DNA of 64,000 bases from an uncultured Chitinophagaceae bacterium (lineage in GTDB: Bacteria; Bacteroidota; Bacteroidia; Chitinophagales; Chitinophagaceae). The notes below the pieces were generated by a model. It saw nothing but the letters and a program-made list of their open reading frames with translations. It did no database searches and was not told the origin of the DNA. The DNA is taken from assembly GCA_903895845.1 (NCBI GenBank), contig CAITVK010000042.1, positions 1 through 64,000 on the forward strand, given 5' to 3'. Position 1 is the stretch's first letter; every line of letters starts with the position of its first letter. Both the position numbers and the translations under genes were made by a program. Shown in pieces: positions 37,067-45,747 of this stretch.

Positions 37067-38536
37067 TTAGATTCCTTTTAGTTGTTGAATCTTGTTTGCA
37101 AAATAAGTGGATTTTGAAGGATCTAAAAAACTTAATTTTATATATAGCTGAATTGCTTTGTTTACCTTCCCTTGTTTGATGAAAACATCCGCCATCGTTT
37201 CAGTCACAATTTCTTTTGCTTCGATAGACGTTTTAGCAATATTTTGTATTGCTTTTTCTAATTCAGGGTCAGTACCTAAATCTTGTGGATTCGGGTCAGT
37301 TTTCTTAATTTGCTTCAACCAGTCAGTAAACCTACGCATCTGCACAGTAAGTTTATCTTGAGGCATCTTGGTAAGATCTATTTTGATTCCTTGCGAAGCG
37401 AAATAATCAATTGTATGTAAATTGTGTTCATTCTCAAACTCAAACTTGGAGTTTTCTTCCACTGGCTTCTTGAAACCTTCTAGCTGTTTAGAAATCATGG
37501 AAGAAATATTATTTGTATAGTCTGTGTCGTCAGCGTCACCTGCTTCTTCACTTTGTTCCTGTTCTTTTGCGAACGCCTCACTTAAAGATACAGTGTCATT
37601 GGGTATATGCTCGGGGGCTTCCTCACTAAAACCCTTGAAAGAATATGAGGGAATAGACGATTCGGTAAGTTGATGCGTTTCTGTCGTTTCTGTTTCCTTT
37701 TGTTCTGGTTCAGTTACGTGAGGGACAATTGTTGCTTCTACTGCTGGTTCTTCTTCTGCTTCCTCAATAACAGGAACTGGCCTACTCACATAAATGGAAG
37801 AACTAGGTTCGAGAGACACTGAATGTTCTTCAGTTGCAGGTTCATTTTTTATTGCGGGAGTTATAAATGTAAAGGAGGGTATTCTACTTGAACTGACTAC
37901 AGAAGCGATTGGCTCTTTTAGTATACTTGGAAACTTAGGCAAATGAATCTTTTTCTTTTCAGCAGTAGCCTCATCGCTGGATGAATTATTGGCAAATATT
38001 CCTTTTACCGCTTCCAAAGTAGGTACTTCTATATCACTGTTTGTATTTGTAAACAGGGAACTATAATCGAATGGGATGTCGTCATTAAGAGGAATACTGT
38101 TATCTGGCTCATGTTCAATGACTTCATCACCGATTTCTTCTGTTTCGGCATGCGCGTTCACTTCCTTTTCATCTTCCTCTTCGTGGGGATGATAGTTTTT
38201 TGATCCTATGAGTGAGGTAGGAAAAATACTCTCTTCTTTGCTTTCTATTGATTGCTGAATAAGGGGTTCTACTTCTGCCAAATGTAAATCAGGTACGGCG
38301 ACCTCTTTTTCATTCAACAGATAATTCAGCCATACCTGATTACTGAAATACAAGGATGCTTTTTGCAGTTGGTATTCGTAATTATAGCTATGTTCTTTCT
38401 TTTGTTTCAAGGCAAGCAGAAACTGAGCAGGAGAGAAGAAGGGATATTCTTTTACAATTGCGGAAATTTCATCCACATTAGTACTGCTTAGCTGACTATT
38501 ACCTGTTATGTGATATAAAATTTCTTCTGTTGCCAT
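37067..38536 (-). CDS. Hypothetical protein with acidic middle and TPR-like C-terminus
   Basis: Not recognised. A 489-residue soluble protein in three parts: a helical N-terminus (about 1-90, DEISAIVKEYPFFSPAQFLL, ASLYFSNQVWLNYLLNE), a long Glu/Ser/Pro-rich and probably disordered middle (about 100-350) and a helical C-terminus (about 395-489) ending in AIQLYIKLSFLDPSKSTYFA, which reads as a tetratricopeptide-like repeat. Homologues with this layout sit between lptE and secG in related genomes, from general knowledge. The location suggests a link with envelope assembly, but no activity is evident. Confidence 0.65.
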   Translation of the reverse strand: MATEEILYHITGNSQLSSTNVDEISAIVKEYPFFSPAQFLLALKQKKEHSYNYEYQLQKASLYFSNQVWLNYLLNEKEVAVPDLHLAEVEPLIQQSIESKEESIFPTSLIGSKNYHPHEEEDEKEVNAHAETEEIGDEVIEHEPDNSIPLNDDIPFDYSSLFTNTNSDIEVPTLEAVKGIFANNSSSDEATAEKKKIHLPKFPSILKEPIASVVSSSRIPSFTFITPAIKNEPATEEHSVSLEPSSSIYVSRPVPVIEEAEEEPAVEATIVPHVTEPEQKETETTETHQLTESSIPSYSFKGFSEEAPEHIPNDTVSLSEAFAKEQEQSEEAGDADDTDYTNNISSMISKQLEGFKKPVEENSKFEFENEHNLHTIDYFASQGIKIDLTKMPQDKLTVQMRRFTDWLKQIKKTDPNPQDLGTDPELEKAIQNIAKTSIEAKEIVTETMADVFIKQGKVNKAIQLYIKLSFLDPSKSTYFANKIQQLKGI

Positions 38537-38560
38537 AAAGCGAATAAAAATAGATAATAA

Positions 38561-39097
38561 TTACCAATTCGAGAATATACGGTTAAAGATTTCGTCTGTT
38601 ACACTTCTGATAATCTCATCTTGCAGCTGAGTCTCGGCTTGTTGCAAAGACAAATTGGCTGAAAAGTCGAAGTTACGATTGATATCGTATTCATCCGTTT
38701 TGTTATCCACAGTGTTCTTCACAACAAGATGTACACCAACGTTCAACCTGTTACTTGTGGCTTGTGTCGCAGAAATAGAAGCAGTAGATACTGAATAATC
38801 TGATATGTAGCCACTTATCTGCAAATTGGCGTCGTCATTATTAGTTCGTGTGAGTTTTGTCTGACTAACAATTTTTTGCTGCACCTTATCTGTTAACATT
38901 GGACTCAATTGTGGGTTGATGTACCGTGCCTTGTTCTCGAAGAAGCCAATTTTAATTGTTTTTATTTTGGTATAGTCAATTGATACGTCTTTAAAGGAGT
39001 ACACCCCACAAGAAGAGATTACCATCGCCATCAGCGCTGAGCTTATTAATAAAAGTTTCAATGTTATTCCCCTTCTAGTCATATTCTGTTTTTGCAA
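38561..39097 (-). CDS. lptE: LPS-assembly lipoprotein LptE
   Basis: A 178-residue outer-membrane lipoprotein, with lipobox VISSC (Cys30) and the LptE-like stretch GVYSFKDVSIDYTKIKTIKI, YINPQLSPMLTDKVQQKIVSQTKL, matching the LptE family of Bacteroidota. It plugs the LptD barrel that inserts lipopolysaccharide into the outer membrane; lptD is not in the window. It starts 10 bp after the sigma-54 activator gene, so the two are likely cotranscribed. A second in-frame ATG five codons downstream is an equally possible start. Confidence 0.9.
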   Translation of the reverse strand: MQKQNMTRRGITLKLLLISSALMAMVISSCGVYSFKDVSIDYTKIKTIKIGFFENKARYINPQLSPMLTDKVQQKIVSQTKLTRTNNDDANLQISGYISDYSVSTASISATQATSNRLNVGVHLVVKNTVDNKTDEYDINRNFDFSANLSLQQAETQLQDEIIRSVTDEIFNRIFSNW

Positions 39098-39106
39098 GTA
39101 TTACAG

Positions 39107-40387
39107 TTACAAATCATCTATATCATATTCTTTTAACTTCCTATACAAGGTACGCTCACTTATGCCAAGCTCTATACTGGCATCTTTACGTTTACCCTTA
39201 TGCTTTTTCAATGCTTTAATAATGAGCTCCTTCTCAATTACCATGATATTTAATGTCTCCTCAATTTCTTCGTGGTGTAGTATGTCATCATCCTTAAGTA
39301 GAACCGGTTGTCCATTAGGTGATTGAATGTATGTAGGCTGAGGGTTTGGGTGTCCTACTTTAGTATGATTGATAACAGAGGTGCTATCATGGCCATCCAA
39401 ATGAAAATCATTTGTTAGGCTTTCCTTGGCAAAACTTGCTGCTGCATCTGCCAAAGATGGATTCTGTAAGATCTCTACAAACATCTTTTTTAGTTCCGTA
39501 ACATCTTTTTTCATATCGAAGAAAAGTTTGTACAATATCTCACGCTCATTGGAAAATTCACTTTGATGCGCCGCTTCACTTGCTAACATCGGCATCCTGT
39601 TACCAGTTTTCTCAGGTAAGAACTTCTTTAATGCTGAACCATTAATGGTGATGCTGGTACTTAAAACAGAAATCTGTTCAGCTAAGTTTTTCAATTCTCG
39701 AACGTTGCCGGGAAACGGATAGTTGACTAACATGTTTTTTGCTTCTTCATCCATTTGAACGGGTGTAGTTTTGTATTTCTCTGCAAAATCGACTACAAAC
39801 TTCCTGAACAATAGCAAAATGTCTTCTTTCCTGTCTCTTAGGGCGGGCATTCTGATGGGAACGGTGCTTAACCTGTAATACAAATCCTGGCGGAAACGTC
39901 CTTTCTCTGCAAACTCTAGTAGCTCGCGGTTAGTTGCCGCTATCACACGTACATCTGTTTTCTGCACTTTGGAGGATCCTACCCTTATGAACTCGCCTGT
40001 TTCCAATACCCGCAACAATCTTGCTTGTGTACCCAATGGCATTTCACCTATTTCATCCAAAAAAATTGTCCCACCATTTACAGTCTCAAAATAGCCTTTT
40101 CTACTTTCAACGGCGCCGGTAAAAGCTCCTTTTTCATGTCCAAACAATTCACTATCTATTGTTCCCTCGGGTATAGCGCCACAGTTCAACGCGATGAATG
40201 GATTATGTTTTCTGGTGGAAGAAGCGTGTATTATCTGAGAAATTACTTCTTTACCAACACCACTTTCCCCTACAATCAACACAGTCAAATCTGTCGCGGC
40301 AACTTGCACTGCCGTATTTAATGCAAAATTCAGGGCAGGTGCGTTACCTATAATGCCAAACCTATTTTTAATACTTTGTAAGTCCAT
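39107..40387 (-). CDS. Sigma-54-dependent transcriptional activator without receiver domain
   Basis: A 426-residue bacterial enhancer-binding protein. The AAA+ domain starts almost at residue 1: Walker A GESGVGKE (40-47), the sigma-54 contact loop GAFTGA (87-92), Walker B GGTIFLDEIGEM (105-116). A Fis-type helix-turn-helix is at the C-terminus (about 385-420, LIIKALKKHKGKRKDASIELG). There is no N-terminal receiver or GAF domain, so control must come through expression, another protein or the 140-residue linker after the AAA+ part (about 255-370). It sits between miaB and lptE. Confidence 0.93.
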   Translation of the reverse strand: MDLQSIKNRFGIIGNAPALNFALNTAVQVAATDLTVLIVGESGVGKEVISQIIHASSTRKHNPFIALNCGAIPEGTIDSELFGHEKGAFTGAVESRKGYFETVNGGTIFLDEIGEMPLGTQARLLRVLETGEFIRVGSSKVQKTDVRVIAATNRELLEFAEKGRFRQDLYYRLSTVPIRMPALRDRKEDILLLFRKFVVDFAEKYKTTPVQMDEEAKNMLVNYPFPGNVRELKNLAEQISVLSTSITINGSALKKFLPEKTGNRMPMLASEAAHQSEFSNEREILYKLFFDMKKDVTELKKMFVEILQNPSLADAAASFAKESLTNDFHLDGHDSTSVINHTKVGHPNPQPTYIQSPNGQPVLLKDDDILHHEEIEETLNIMVIEKELIIKALKKHKGKRKDASIELGISERTLYRKLKEYDIDDL

Positions 40388-40405
40388 TGTTACTTTTTAT
40401 CCAGT

Positions 40406-41833
40406 TTATGCTATTATTTCTCCTATCAATGTAGCTCTTGTGCAATCGTTCACCTTCACCATCACATAGTCCCCTTTCTTAAAATTGTGATTGCCTTTTG
40501 GAAAAACGACCGACTTGTTATGTTCACTTCTACCTGTATGAGCTAGTTCACTTTTCTTGCTATCCCCTTCAATAAGAATCTTGAACGTCTTTCCTATATC
40601 ATTCAAGTTGCCGGCAGTAGAAAGTTTGCCCTGCATATCCACCACTTCCTGCAATCTTCTTTTCTTTATTTCCAGAGGAACGTCATCTTCAAACCTCTTT
40701 GCAGCCAATGTGCCAGGGCGTTCACTATAAAAGTACATATAGCTCATGTCGTATCCGCAATATTCCATTACCTCAAGCGTCTCTTGATGGTCTTCTTCTG
40801 TTTCGGTGCAAAAACCTGTGATGATGTCAGCGGTGATAGTACAATTAGGTAATATCTCTTTTATCCTGTCTACCTTGGCTTTATACCATTCTTTGGAATA
40901 AGTACGATTCATTAATTGAAGCAAACGGGTACTGCCACTTTGCAGCGGAAGGTGAATGTGATTGCATACATTCTCATGCCTGGACATTACAAACAATACC
41001 TCATCCGTAATGTCTTTTGGGTGTGAAGTGCTGAACCTTATTCTTAATTCCGGATTAATCAAGGCCACTTGTTCCAACAAATGGGCAAATGTTATTTGCT
41101 GGTCTTTCTTTTCATCGTACCAATAATAGCTGTCAACATTCTGTCCCAATAGTGTTATTTCCTTATAACCTTTATCAAACAACTCTGTTGCTTCAGCAAT
41201 TATGGAATAGGCATCTCTGCTTCTTTCGCGTCCTCTTGTAAAGGGTACCACGCAAAAACTGCACATATTGTTGCAGCCTCTCATGATGGATACAAAGGCA
41301 CAAACACCATTGCTATCTAGCCTTACAGGTGAGATGTCTGCATAAGTTTCTTCTCTGCTCAACAAAACATTCACTGCTTTTTGGCCTGTCTCAGCTTGCT
41401 CAATCAAGGCAGGTAGGCTTCGATAACTGTCGGGACCTACAACAATGTCCACTAATTTCTCTTCTTCCAGCAACTTTGTCTTTAGTCTCTCGGCCATACA
41501 ACCTAGTACGCCTACCAATAATCCCTTATTAGCTTCTTTTAGTTTCCTGAATTCTGTCAATCGCTTGCGTACCGTTGCTTCTGCCTTTTCTCTGATAGAG
41601 CAGGTATTCACAAAAATCAGTTCAGCATCTTCCAGATTCTTGGTGGCGCCATAGCCGTTACTGTTTAAAATAGAAGCTATGATTTCGGTATCACTAAAGT
41701 TCATGGCACAGCCATAACTCTCTATGTAAAAGTGTTTTTTGTAAGCAATTTCGCTATCACTCACAGGAGCATAAGCCTCGCCTTGCCTTACTTCGTCGTG
41801 TAGTTTATTTTCTATCTCTAGTAACTGAATCAA
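40406..41833 (-). CDS. miaB: tRNA-2-methylthio-N6-dimethylallyladenosine synthase
   Basis: Radical-SAM methylthiotransferase that converts i6A37 to ms2i6A37 in tRNA. The 475-residue protein has the N-terminal MTTase domain with its cluster-binding cysteines (ESYGCAMNFSDTE, FVNTCSIREKA, GVLGCMAERL), the radical-SAM motif GCNNMCSFC and a C-terminal TRAM domain (about 405-475) with AHTGRSEHNKSVVFP. It is the first gene of the minus-strand run and diverges from the DUF3078 gene at 41941. Confidence 0.96.
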   Translation of the reverse strand: MIQLLEIENKLHDEVRQGEAYAPVSDSEIAYKKHFYIESYGCAMNFSDTEIIASILNSNGYGATKNLEDAELIFVNTCSIREKAEATVRKRLTEFRKLKEANKGLLVGVLGCMAERLKTKLLEEEKLVDIVVGPDSYRSLPALIEQAETGQKAVNVLLSREETYADISPVRLDSNGVCAFVSIMRGCNNMCSFCVVPFTRGRERSRDAYSIIAEATELFDKGYKEITLLGQNVDSYYWYDEKKDQQITFAHLLEQVALINPELRIRFSTSHPKDITDEVLFVMSRHENVCNHIHLPLQSGSTRLLQLMNRTYSKEWYKAKVDRIKEILPNCTITADIITGFCTETEEDHQETLEVMEYCGYDMSYMYFYSERPGTLAAKRFEDDVPLEIKKRRLQEVVDMQGKLSTAGNLNDIGKTFKILIEGDSKKSELAHTGRSEHNKSVVFPKGNHNFKKGDYVMVKVNDCTRATLIGEIIA

Positions 41834-41913
41834 CTTTCAAAAAATTTAAGTTTGCGAAAATACAACATTTATGTCAGTTTGGCAGCAATCCAACATCTTA
41901 TTAACGTTCCTAT

Positions 41914-41921
41914 TATTTTTG
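41914..41921 (+). promoter_or_regulatory. Putative -7 box before the DUF3078 gene
   Basis: TATTTTTG exactly matches TAnnTTTG and lies 19 bases before the ATG at 41941. Confidence 0.4.
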
Positions 41922-41940
41922 CCAAAACAATGTACTTTTA

Positions 41941-42918
41941 ATGAGAAAAAATATAGCAGTATCAGCATTCTTATTCTTACTAACCATTTCTTTTTTGCAA
42001 GCAAAAAGTCAGGATATTCCCATCAAACCAATCATAGTTGAAACTGCAAAGACCATAAAAAAAGAAGCAGATACTTCCAAATGGAACTGGAAACGCGGTG
42101 GGTTATTAAACTTTTCTTTAGCACAGGGTTCTTTGAGTAACTGGGCGGCAGGTGGTGATAATTTCTCTTTAGCGGTTAGTTCTTACTTCAATTATTTTAT
42201 TTTTTATCAGAAGGAAAGGATCTCTTGGGATAACAATCTGGATGTAAACCTGGGCTACGTTCAAACTACTAGTTTAGGCAGTAGGAAAAATGATGACCGT
42301 TACGATATTACCAGCAAATACGAATACAAAATGGATACAACTGGTAAATGGTATTTGTCTAGTTTAGCCGATTTTCGTTCACAGTTTTTTGACGGGTTCA
42401 CGTACAGTAATAATGTTGGTACTTTTTCTTCTACTTTCCTTTCCCCTGCTTATGCACTGTTGTCGTTGGGGTTCGATTATAAACCCGATCACAAACTTTC
42501 TGTATTCATCTCTCCGCTAACAGCTCGGTTGGTGATTGTTGCCAATAAAGAGTTATCAAACAAAGGAGCTTATGGGGTAGATACTGGGAAGTCGGTTAAA
42601 TCTGAGTTGGGGTCTTTTGTTACAATCAACTATAAAAATGATTTCGATAAAAGTGTAACCTACAAGGGCAGGCTCGACTTATTTTCTAATTACATTGATC
42701 ATCCGCAGAATATCAATGTCTTTATGACCAATCAGATTGCGTTTAAGATAAACAGATACTTCAGCGCTACATACAGTCTCGACTTTATTTATGATGATAA
42801 TGTACGCTTATTCGGCCCTAGTGGTCACTCCGCAGCATTACAGACCAAAAGCTTGATTGGTATTGGCTACTTGAAAAAGTTGGATACCAAAAAGATACTA
42901 TTACACCCGCAACTATAA
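41941..42918 (+). CDS. DUF3078 outer-membrane-type protein
   Basis: An exported 325-residue protein with a signal peptide (1-23) and the DUF3078 hallmark: GSLSNWAAGGDNFSLAVSSY near residue 62, then alternating aromatic beta-strands (ISWDNNLDVNLGYVQTT, DITSKYEYKM) consistent with a small outer-membrane beta-barrel. It ends with the short basic stretch LDTKKILLHPQL. The family is common in Bacteroidota and has no established function. It stands alone and diverges from miaB. Confidence 0.82.
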   Translation: MRKNIAVSAFLFLLTISFLQAKSQDIPIKPIIVETAKTIKKEADTSKWNWKRGGLLNFSLAQGSLSNWAAGGDNFSLAVSSYFNYFIFYQKERISWDNNLDVNLGYVQTTSLGSRKNDDRYDITSKYEYKMDTTGKWYLSSLADFRSQFFDGFTYSNNVGTFSSTFLSPAYALLSLGFDYKPDHKLSVFISPLTARLVIVANKELSNKGAYGVDTGKSVKSELGSFVTINYKNDFDKSVTYKGRLDLFSNYIDHPQNINVFMTNQIAFKINRYFSATYSLDFIYDDNVRLFGPSGHSAALQTKSLIGIGYLKKLDTKKILLHPQL

Positions 42919-43103
42919 ACAGAGCGTATGCAGATTATTTCCGTCAAATTAACGACAGGAAGTTTCAGGTGTATGCATTTATGCCTCATGTTTAGTAAAT
43001 GCAATCTTTCGGTGCATTACTTCTAATTGGGGCATCTCTATCAATTTTTTGGTCGTAAGAAGTTTTCCTGATCTACGTTCTCTGCTTTCAGGTTGATTGT
43101 AAT

Positions 43104-43553
43104 TTATTGTAAGTATTCCTGAATTACAATTTTTTTCTGCTTCATCATTACTTGCCAGGCATTGGGTTTACTCATTAGTTCACCCAGATTTTTGGGTATC
43201 ACTTGCCAACGAAGCCCATACTTATCCATACACCAACCACACTGCACCTCTTTGCCGTCTTGGGTAAAATAGTTCCAGTATTTGTCAATATCGGTTTGGT
43301 CATCACAATTGATGGCCAGTGCCAGTGCATCATTAAACGGATGATGCTCTTTTGCAGTACTCATCAAAGTGTAGGACTGTCCAAATATTTTTACCTGGCA
43401 CATCTCTGTGTTTCCACTAGGAGTTTCTCCCAAAGGCATGATGCCTCCCGCTTGAAAGTCGGTATCAAAAATGGTTTTATAGTAGTCTACAACGGACGAA
43501 ATCTTTCCACCATCTGCATTAAACCAAAGGCAAGGCGTTATTTTATTTATCAT
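43104..43553 (-). CDS. VOC family protein, PhnB/3-demethylubiquinone-like
   Basis: A 149-residue protein with the vicinal-oxygen-chelate fold of the group annotated as PhnB-like or 3-demethylubiquinone methyltransferase-like: ITPCLWFNADGGKISSVVDY, MCQVKIFGQSYTLMS and CGWCMDKYGLRWQVIPKNL. These small proteins often lack known substrates; the methyltransferase name is a legacy label. It is the last gene of a minus-strand cluster of similar small proteins running from 45599 to 43104. Confidence 0.82.
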   Translation of the reverse strand: MINKITPCLWFNADGGKISSVVDYYKTIFDTDFQAGGIMPLGETPSGNTEMCQVKIFGQSYTLMSTAKEHHPFNDALALAINCDDQTDIDKYWNYFTQDGKEVQCGWCMDKYGLRWQVIPKNLGELMSKPNAWQVMMKQKKIVIQEYLQ

Positions 43554-43559
43554 ATAGCG

Positions 43560-43778
43560 TTATTCTGTTTTTCCTTTAAAAGCGGCAAATATTGCCATCG
43601 CATGACCATATCCTAATTCGAAATCTTCTTTAAGCCAATTTGTAATCTCGGTTGCTTTAACCGTTTTTACTAATACCCCTTCTTTCAAGAATCCTTTTGC
43701 TTCTGCAAGCTTTTTGAATTCCTCAGGCGTTTTACCTGTCTTAAGTTTTATATTATTTATGTATGCTTGGAATGACAT
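43560..43778 (-). CDS. DUF4287 domain protein
   Basis: A 72-residue protein with the DUF4287 pattern: SFQAYINNIKLKTGKTPEEF, then KLAEAKGFL and LKEDFELGYGHAMAIFAAFK. Longer family members couple this domain to a DUF5655 part, which is absent here. The GHAMAI stretch is the best conserved block of the family. Function is unknown. It lies 6 bp upstream of the VOC gene and in the same cluster as AHSA1 and DoxX-like genes. Confidence 0.82.
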   Translation of the reverse strand: MSFQAYINNIKLKTGKTPEEFKKLAEAKGFLKEGVLVKTVKATEITNWLKEDFELGYGHAMAIFAAFKGKTE

Positions 43779-43802
43779 TGTAAATACTTTTTGCTTTGTT
43801 GA

Positions 43803-44165
43803 TTAGTTATTTATTTTGTGGTAATAAATGTAGGAAACAGCTAAAATGCCCAAGAATATGTATGGAAAGAAGGAAAAGAACACCACTCCTTCTACTGCAA
43901 AGTAACTGATGGATGCAAACAGAAAGTCGAATGCAAAGCCGGCATAAGCCCATTCTTTTATTCGCTTAGGGACTTGTGGAATCATCAAAGCCAATACGCC
44001 TAATACCTTAAATGCCGCCAAAGCATCTCCAAAATAGGGTGGATAACCTAGATGTTTGATACCTTCCTTTGCCATTTCACTTCTAAAAGTTAAGGCTGGC
44101 ATCACACCTTCGAACAAAGCGATGATTGTAGTGCTTGTCCAAAAAAGAATCTTATTCAATTTCAT
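43803..44165 (-). CDS. DoxX-like small membrane protein
   Basis: A 120-residue protein with four membrane segments, resembling DoxX-like (DUF4260/DoxX_2) proteins; the stretch LGYPPYFGDALAAFKVLGVLAL and the following WAYAGFAFDFLFASISY are characteristic. Such proteins are frequent companions of VOC and AHSA1 genes in Bacteroidota, with no fixed biochemical role. It is 24 bp upstream of the DUF4287 gene. Confidence 0.82.
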   Translation of the reverse strand: MKLNKILFWTSTTIIALFEGVMPALTFRSEMAKEGIKHLGYPPYFGDALAAFKVLGVLALMIPQVPKRIKEWAYAGFAFDFLFASISYFAVEGVVFFSFFPYIFLGILAVSYIYYHKINN

Positions 44166-44286
44166 ATTAGTTAGTTTGCAATCTATAACATTATGGTCTA
44201 AAAGAAGGAATTATATTTCCTTTTCGATCTCCTTTCTCTCTGTGCTTCTTAGAGCCGTTGTGTCTTTGCGGCGAGAGAAAGCTTGC

Positions 44287-44724
44287 CTACAATTGCCCCT
44301 TATGTCGTGAGTCAAAGTCTACCATCCATTCAATCCCATATTTGTCTCTAAACATCCCAAAATACGAACCCCAAGGACTGTCTCCAATAGGCATTTCTAC
44401 TTGTCCACCTTCTGAAAGTCCGTTAAATAGTTTGTCTGCTTCTTCTTTACTTTCGGTGCCAATGGCTATTTTGGATCTATTTTCGTTTTCATTCACCCTG
44501 CCCAAAAATTCAGGTACATCATTACCCATCAAAACATTTTTACCAATAGGCAATGCAATGTGCATAATCTTATTCGCTTCGCTTTCTGGAATTTGATATC
44601 CTGGGTTTGATAAATCTTTGAAGCGCATAATGTTTGCGAATTCTCCGCCAAATACTGATTTGTAAAAATTAAATGCTTCCTCGGCATTGCCATTAAAATT
44701 GATGTGCGGGTTAATCAGTGCCAT
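44287..44724 (-). CDS. VOC family protein, PhnB-like
   Basis: A 145-residue vicinal-oxygen-chelate protein of the PhnB-like group. It begins with ALINPHINFNGNAEEAFNFY and ends with the group signature SPWGSYFGMFRDKYGIEWMV. No substrate is evident. It lies in the minus-strand cluster below the AHSA1 gene; about 120 bp separate it from the DoxX-like gene and hold no feature I can name. Confidence 0.85.
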   Translation of the reverse strand: MALINPHINFNGNAEEAFNFYKSVFGGEFANIMRFKDLSNPGYQIPESEANKIMHIALPIGKNVLMGNDVPEFLGRVNENENRSKIAIGTESKEEADKLFNGLSEGGQVEMPIGDSPWGSYFGMFRDKYGIEWMVDFDSRHKGQL

Positions 44725-44761
44725 AATTTGTATTTTATGTTGTTGTTAAAGTATATGTTAC

Positions 44762-45175
44762 TTAGTTGCTTTCTGTGTAAGCTTTAAAGTTATTCAGTAT
44801 TGATTGCCAGCCACCCTTTTGCATTTCGACAGGGTTTTCATTCTCTGGATCAAAGGTTACTATTACTTGTGTTTGACTACCCAAATCATTAAATTTTACG
44901 GTTGCATGCCTATCGCCAAAACCATAAGTAAATTCTTTTCCTTCTATGATTTCTGAATATACAGCTTCAAAATCAAAGCCAAAGCTACCATCTCTGGCTT
45001 CCATTCTTGCTTTGTAAACACCACCTACTTTCATGTCGTTTTCGGCACTGGGACAATGCCAGCTAGGATCTGCAAAGTTCCAATGGATTATATGAGTTGG
45101 GTTGGTATAATAATCCCAAACTTTCTTTACGTCTGCATTAACTGTTGCTTCAACAGTGATTTTTGTGTTGCTCAT
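44762..45175 (-). CDS. SRPBCC/AHSA1 family protein
   Basis: A 137-residue START-like helix-grip protein: KITVEATVNADVKKVWDYY, then IIHWNFADPSWHCPSAENDM and GVYKARMEARDGSFGFDFEA, and a C-terminal helix with MQKGGWQSILNNFKAY. AHSA1-type proteins bind hydrophobic ligands or assist Hsp90, though the role of these bacterial copies is unsettled. The frame is open to 45298, but ATG at 45175 fits the family start and the longer frame overlaps the upstream VOC gene. Confidence 0.85.
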   Translation of the reverse strand: MSNTKITVEATVNADVKKVWDYYTNPTHIIHWNFADPSWHCPSAENDMKVGGVYKARMEARDGSFGFDFEAVYSEIIEGKEFTYGFGDRHATVKFNDLGSQTQVIVTFDPENENPVEMQKGGWQSILNNFKAYTESN

Positions 45176-45209
45176 TGTTATGTTATTTATTTTTTTTGTT
45201 CTTAAATAC

Positions 45210-45599
45210 TTACATATCCATAAAGAATGCTTCCCACAGATGTCCATCCAAATCTTCAAAACTTCTTTGTAGCATAAAACCGTAGTCCTTTGCTTCACTA
45301 TATGCTACACAACCTGCCTTAATCGCTTTTTCAACTATTTCTACTACTTCTTCCCTGCTATCTAAAGAGAGTGAATTTATGACTGATGCAGTTGTATTGG
45401 TATTGGCAATTTCTTTTTTTGTAAACTCTTTAAATTTGGGATGCGTAAGCAACATCACATAAATTTCATCACTCAAAGTCATCCAGGCAGCTTCTTCGTT
45501 TGTAAACTTTGGGTTGTTTATAAACCCCAAAGACGTATAGAAGGTCATTGCTTTTTGCAAATCCGCCACAGGTAAGTTGATGAATATTTTCTTTGCCAT
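45210..45599 (-). CDS. VOC family glyoxalase-like protein
   Basis: A 129-residue vicinal-oxygen-chelate protein, first gene of the minus-strand cluster. It starts with IFINLPVADLQKAMTFYTSL and ends with EDLDGHLWEAFFMDM, the signature of the extradiol dioxygenase/glyoxalase-like subgroup common in Bacteroidota. Its 5' end faces the GlxA-type regulator gene at 45748 across about 150 bp, so the regulator may control it. Confidence 0.85.
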   Translation of the reverse strand: MAKKIFINLPVADLQKAMTFYTSLGFINNPKFTNEEAAWMTLSDEIYVMLLTHPKFKEFTKKEIANTNTTASVINSLSLDSREEVVEIVEKAIKAGCVAYSEAKDYGFMLQRSFEDLDGHLWEAFFMDM

Positions 45600-45747
45600 T
45601 TCTTTTAAATTGTTTCTTACAGCCCGTTTAATAATTTAGTTACAAAGATGTGAGATTGTTTTGAATACTGACTAGTTTAATAATGACAACAAAAGGGCTA
45701 TTTGCGACAATTTTATTTAATCTTTGTAAAAATTAATGTTCACTAAA

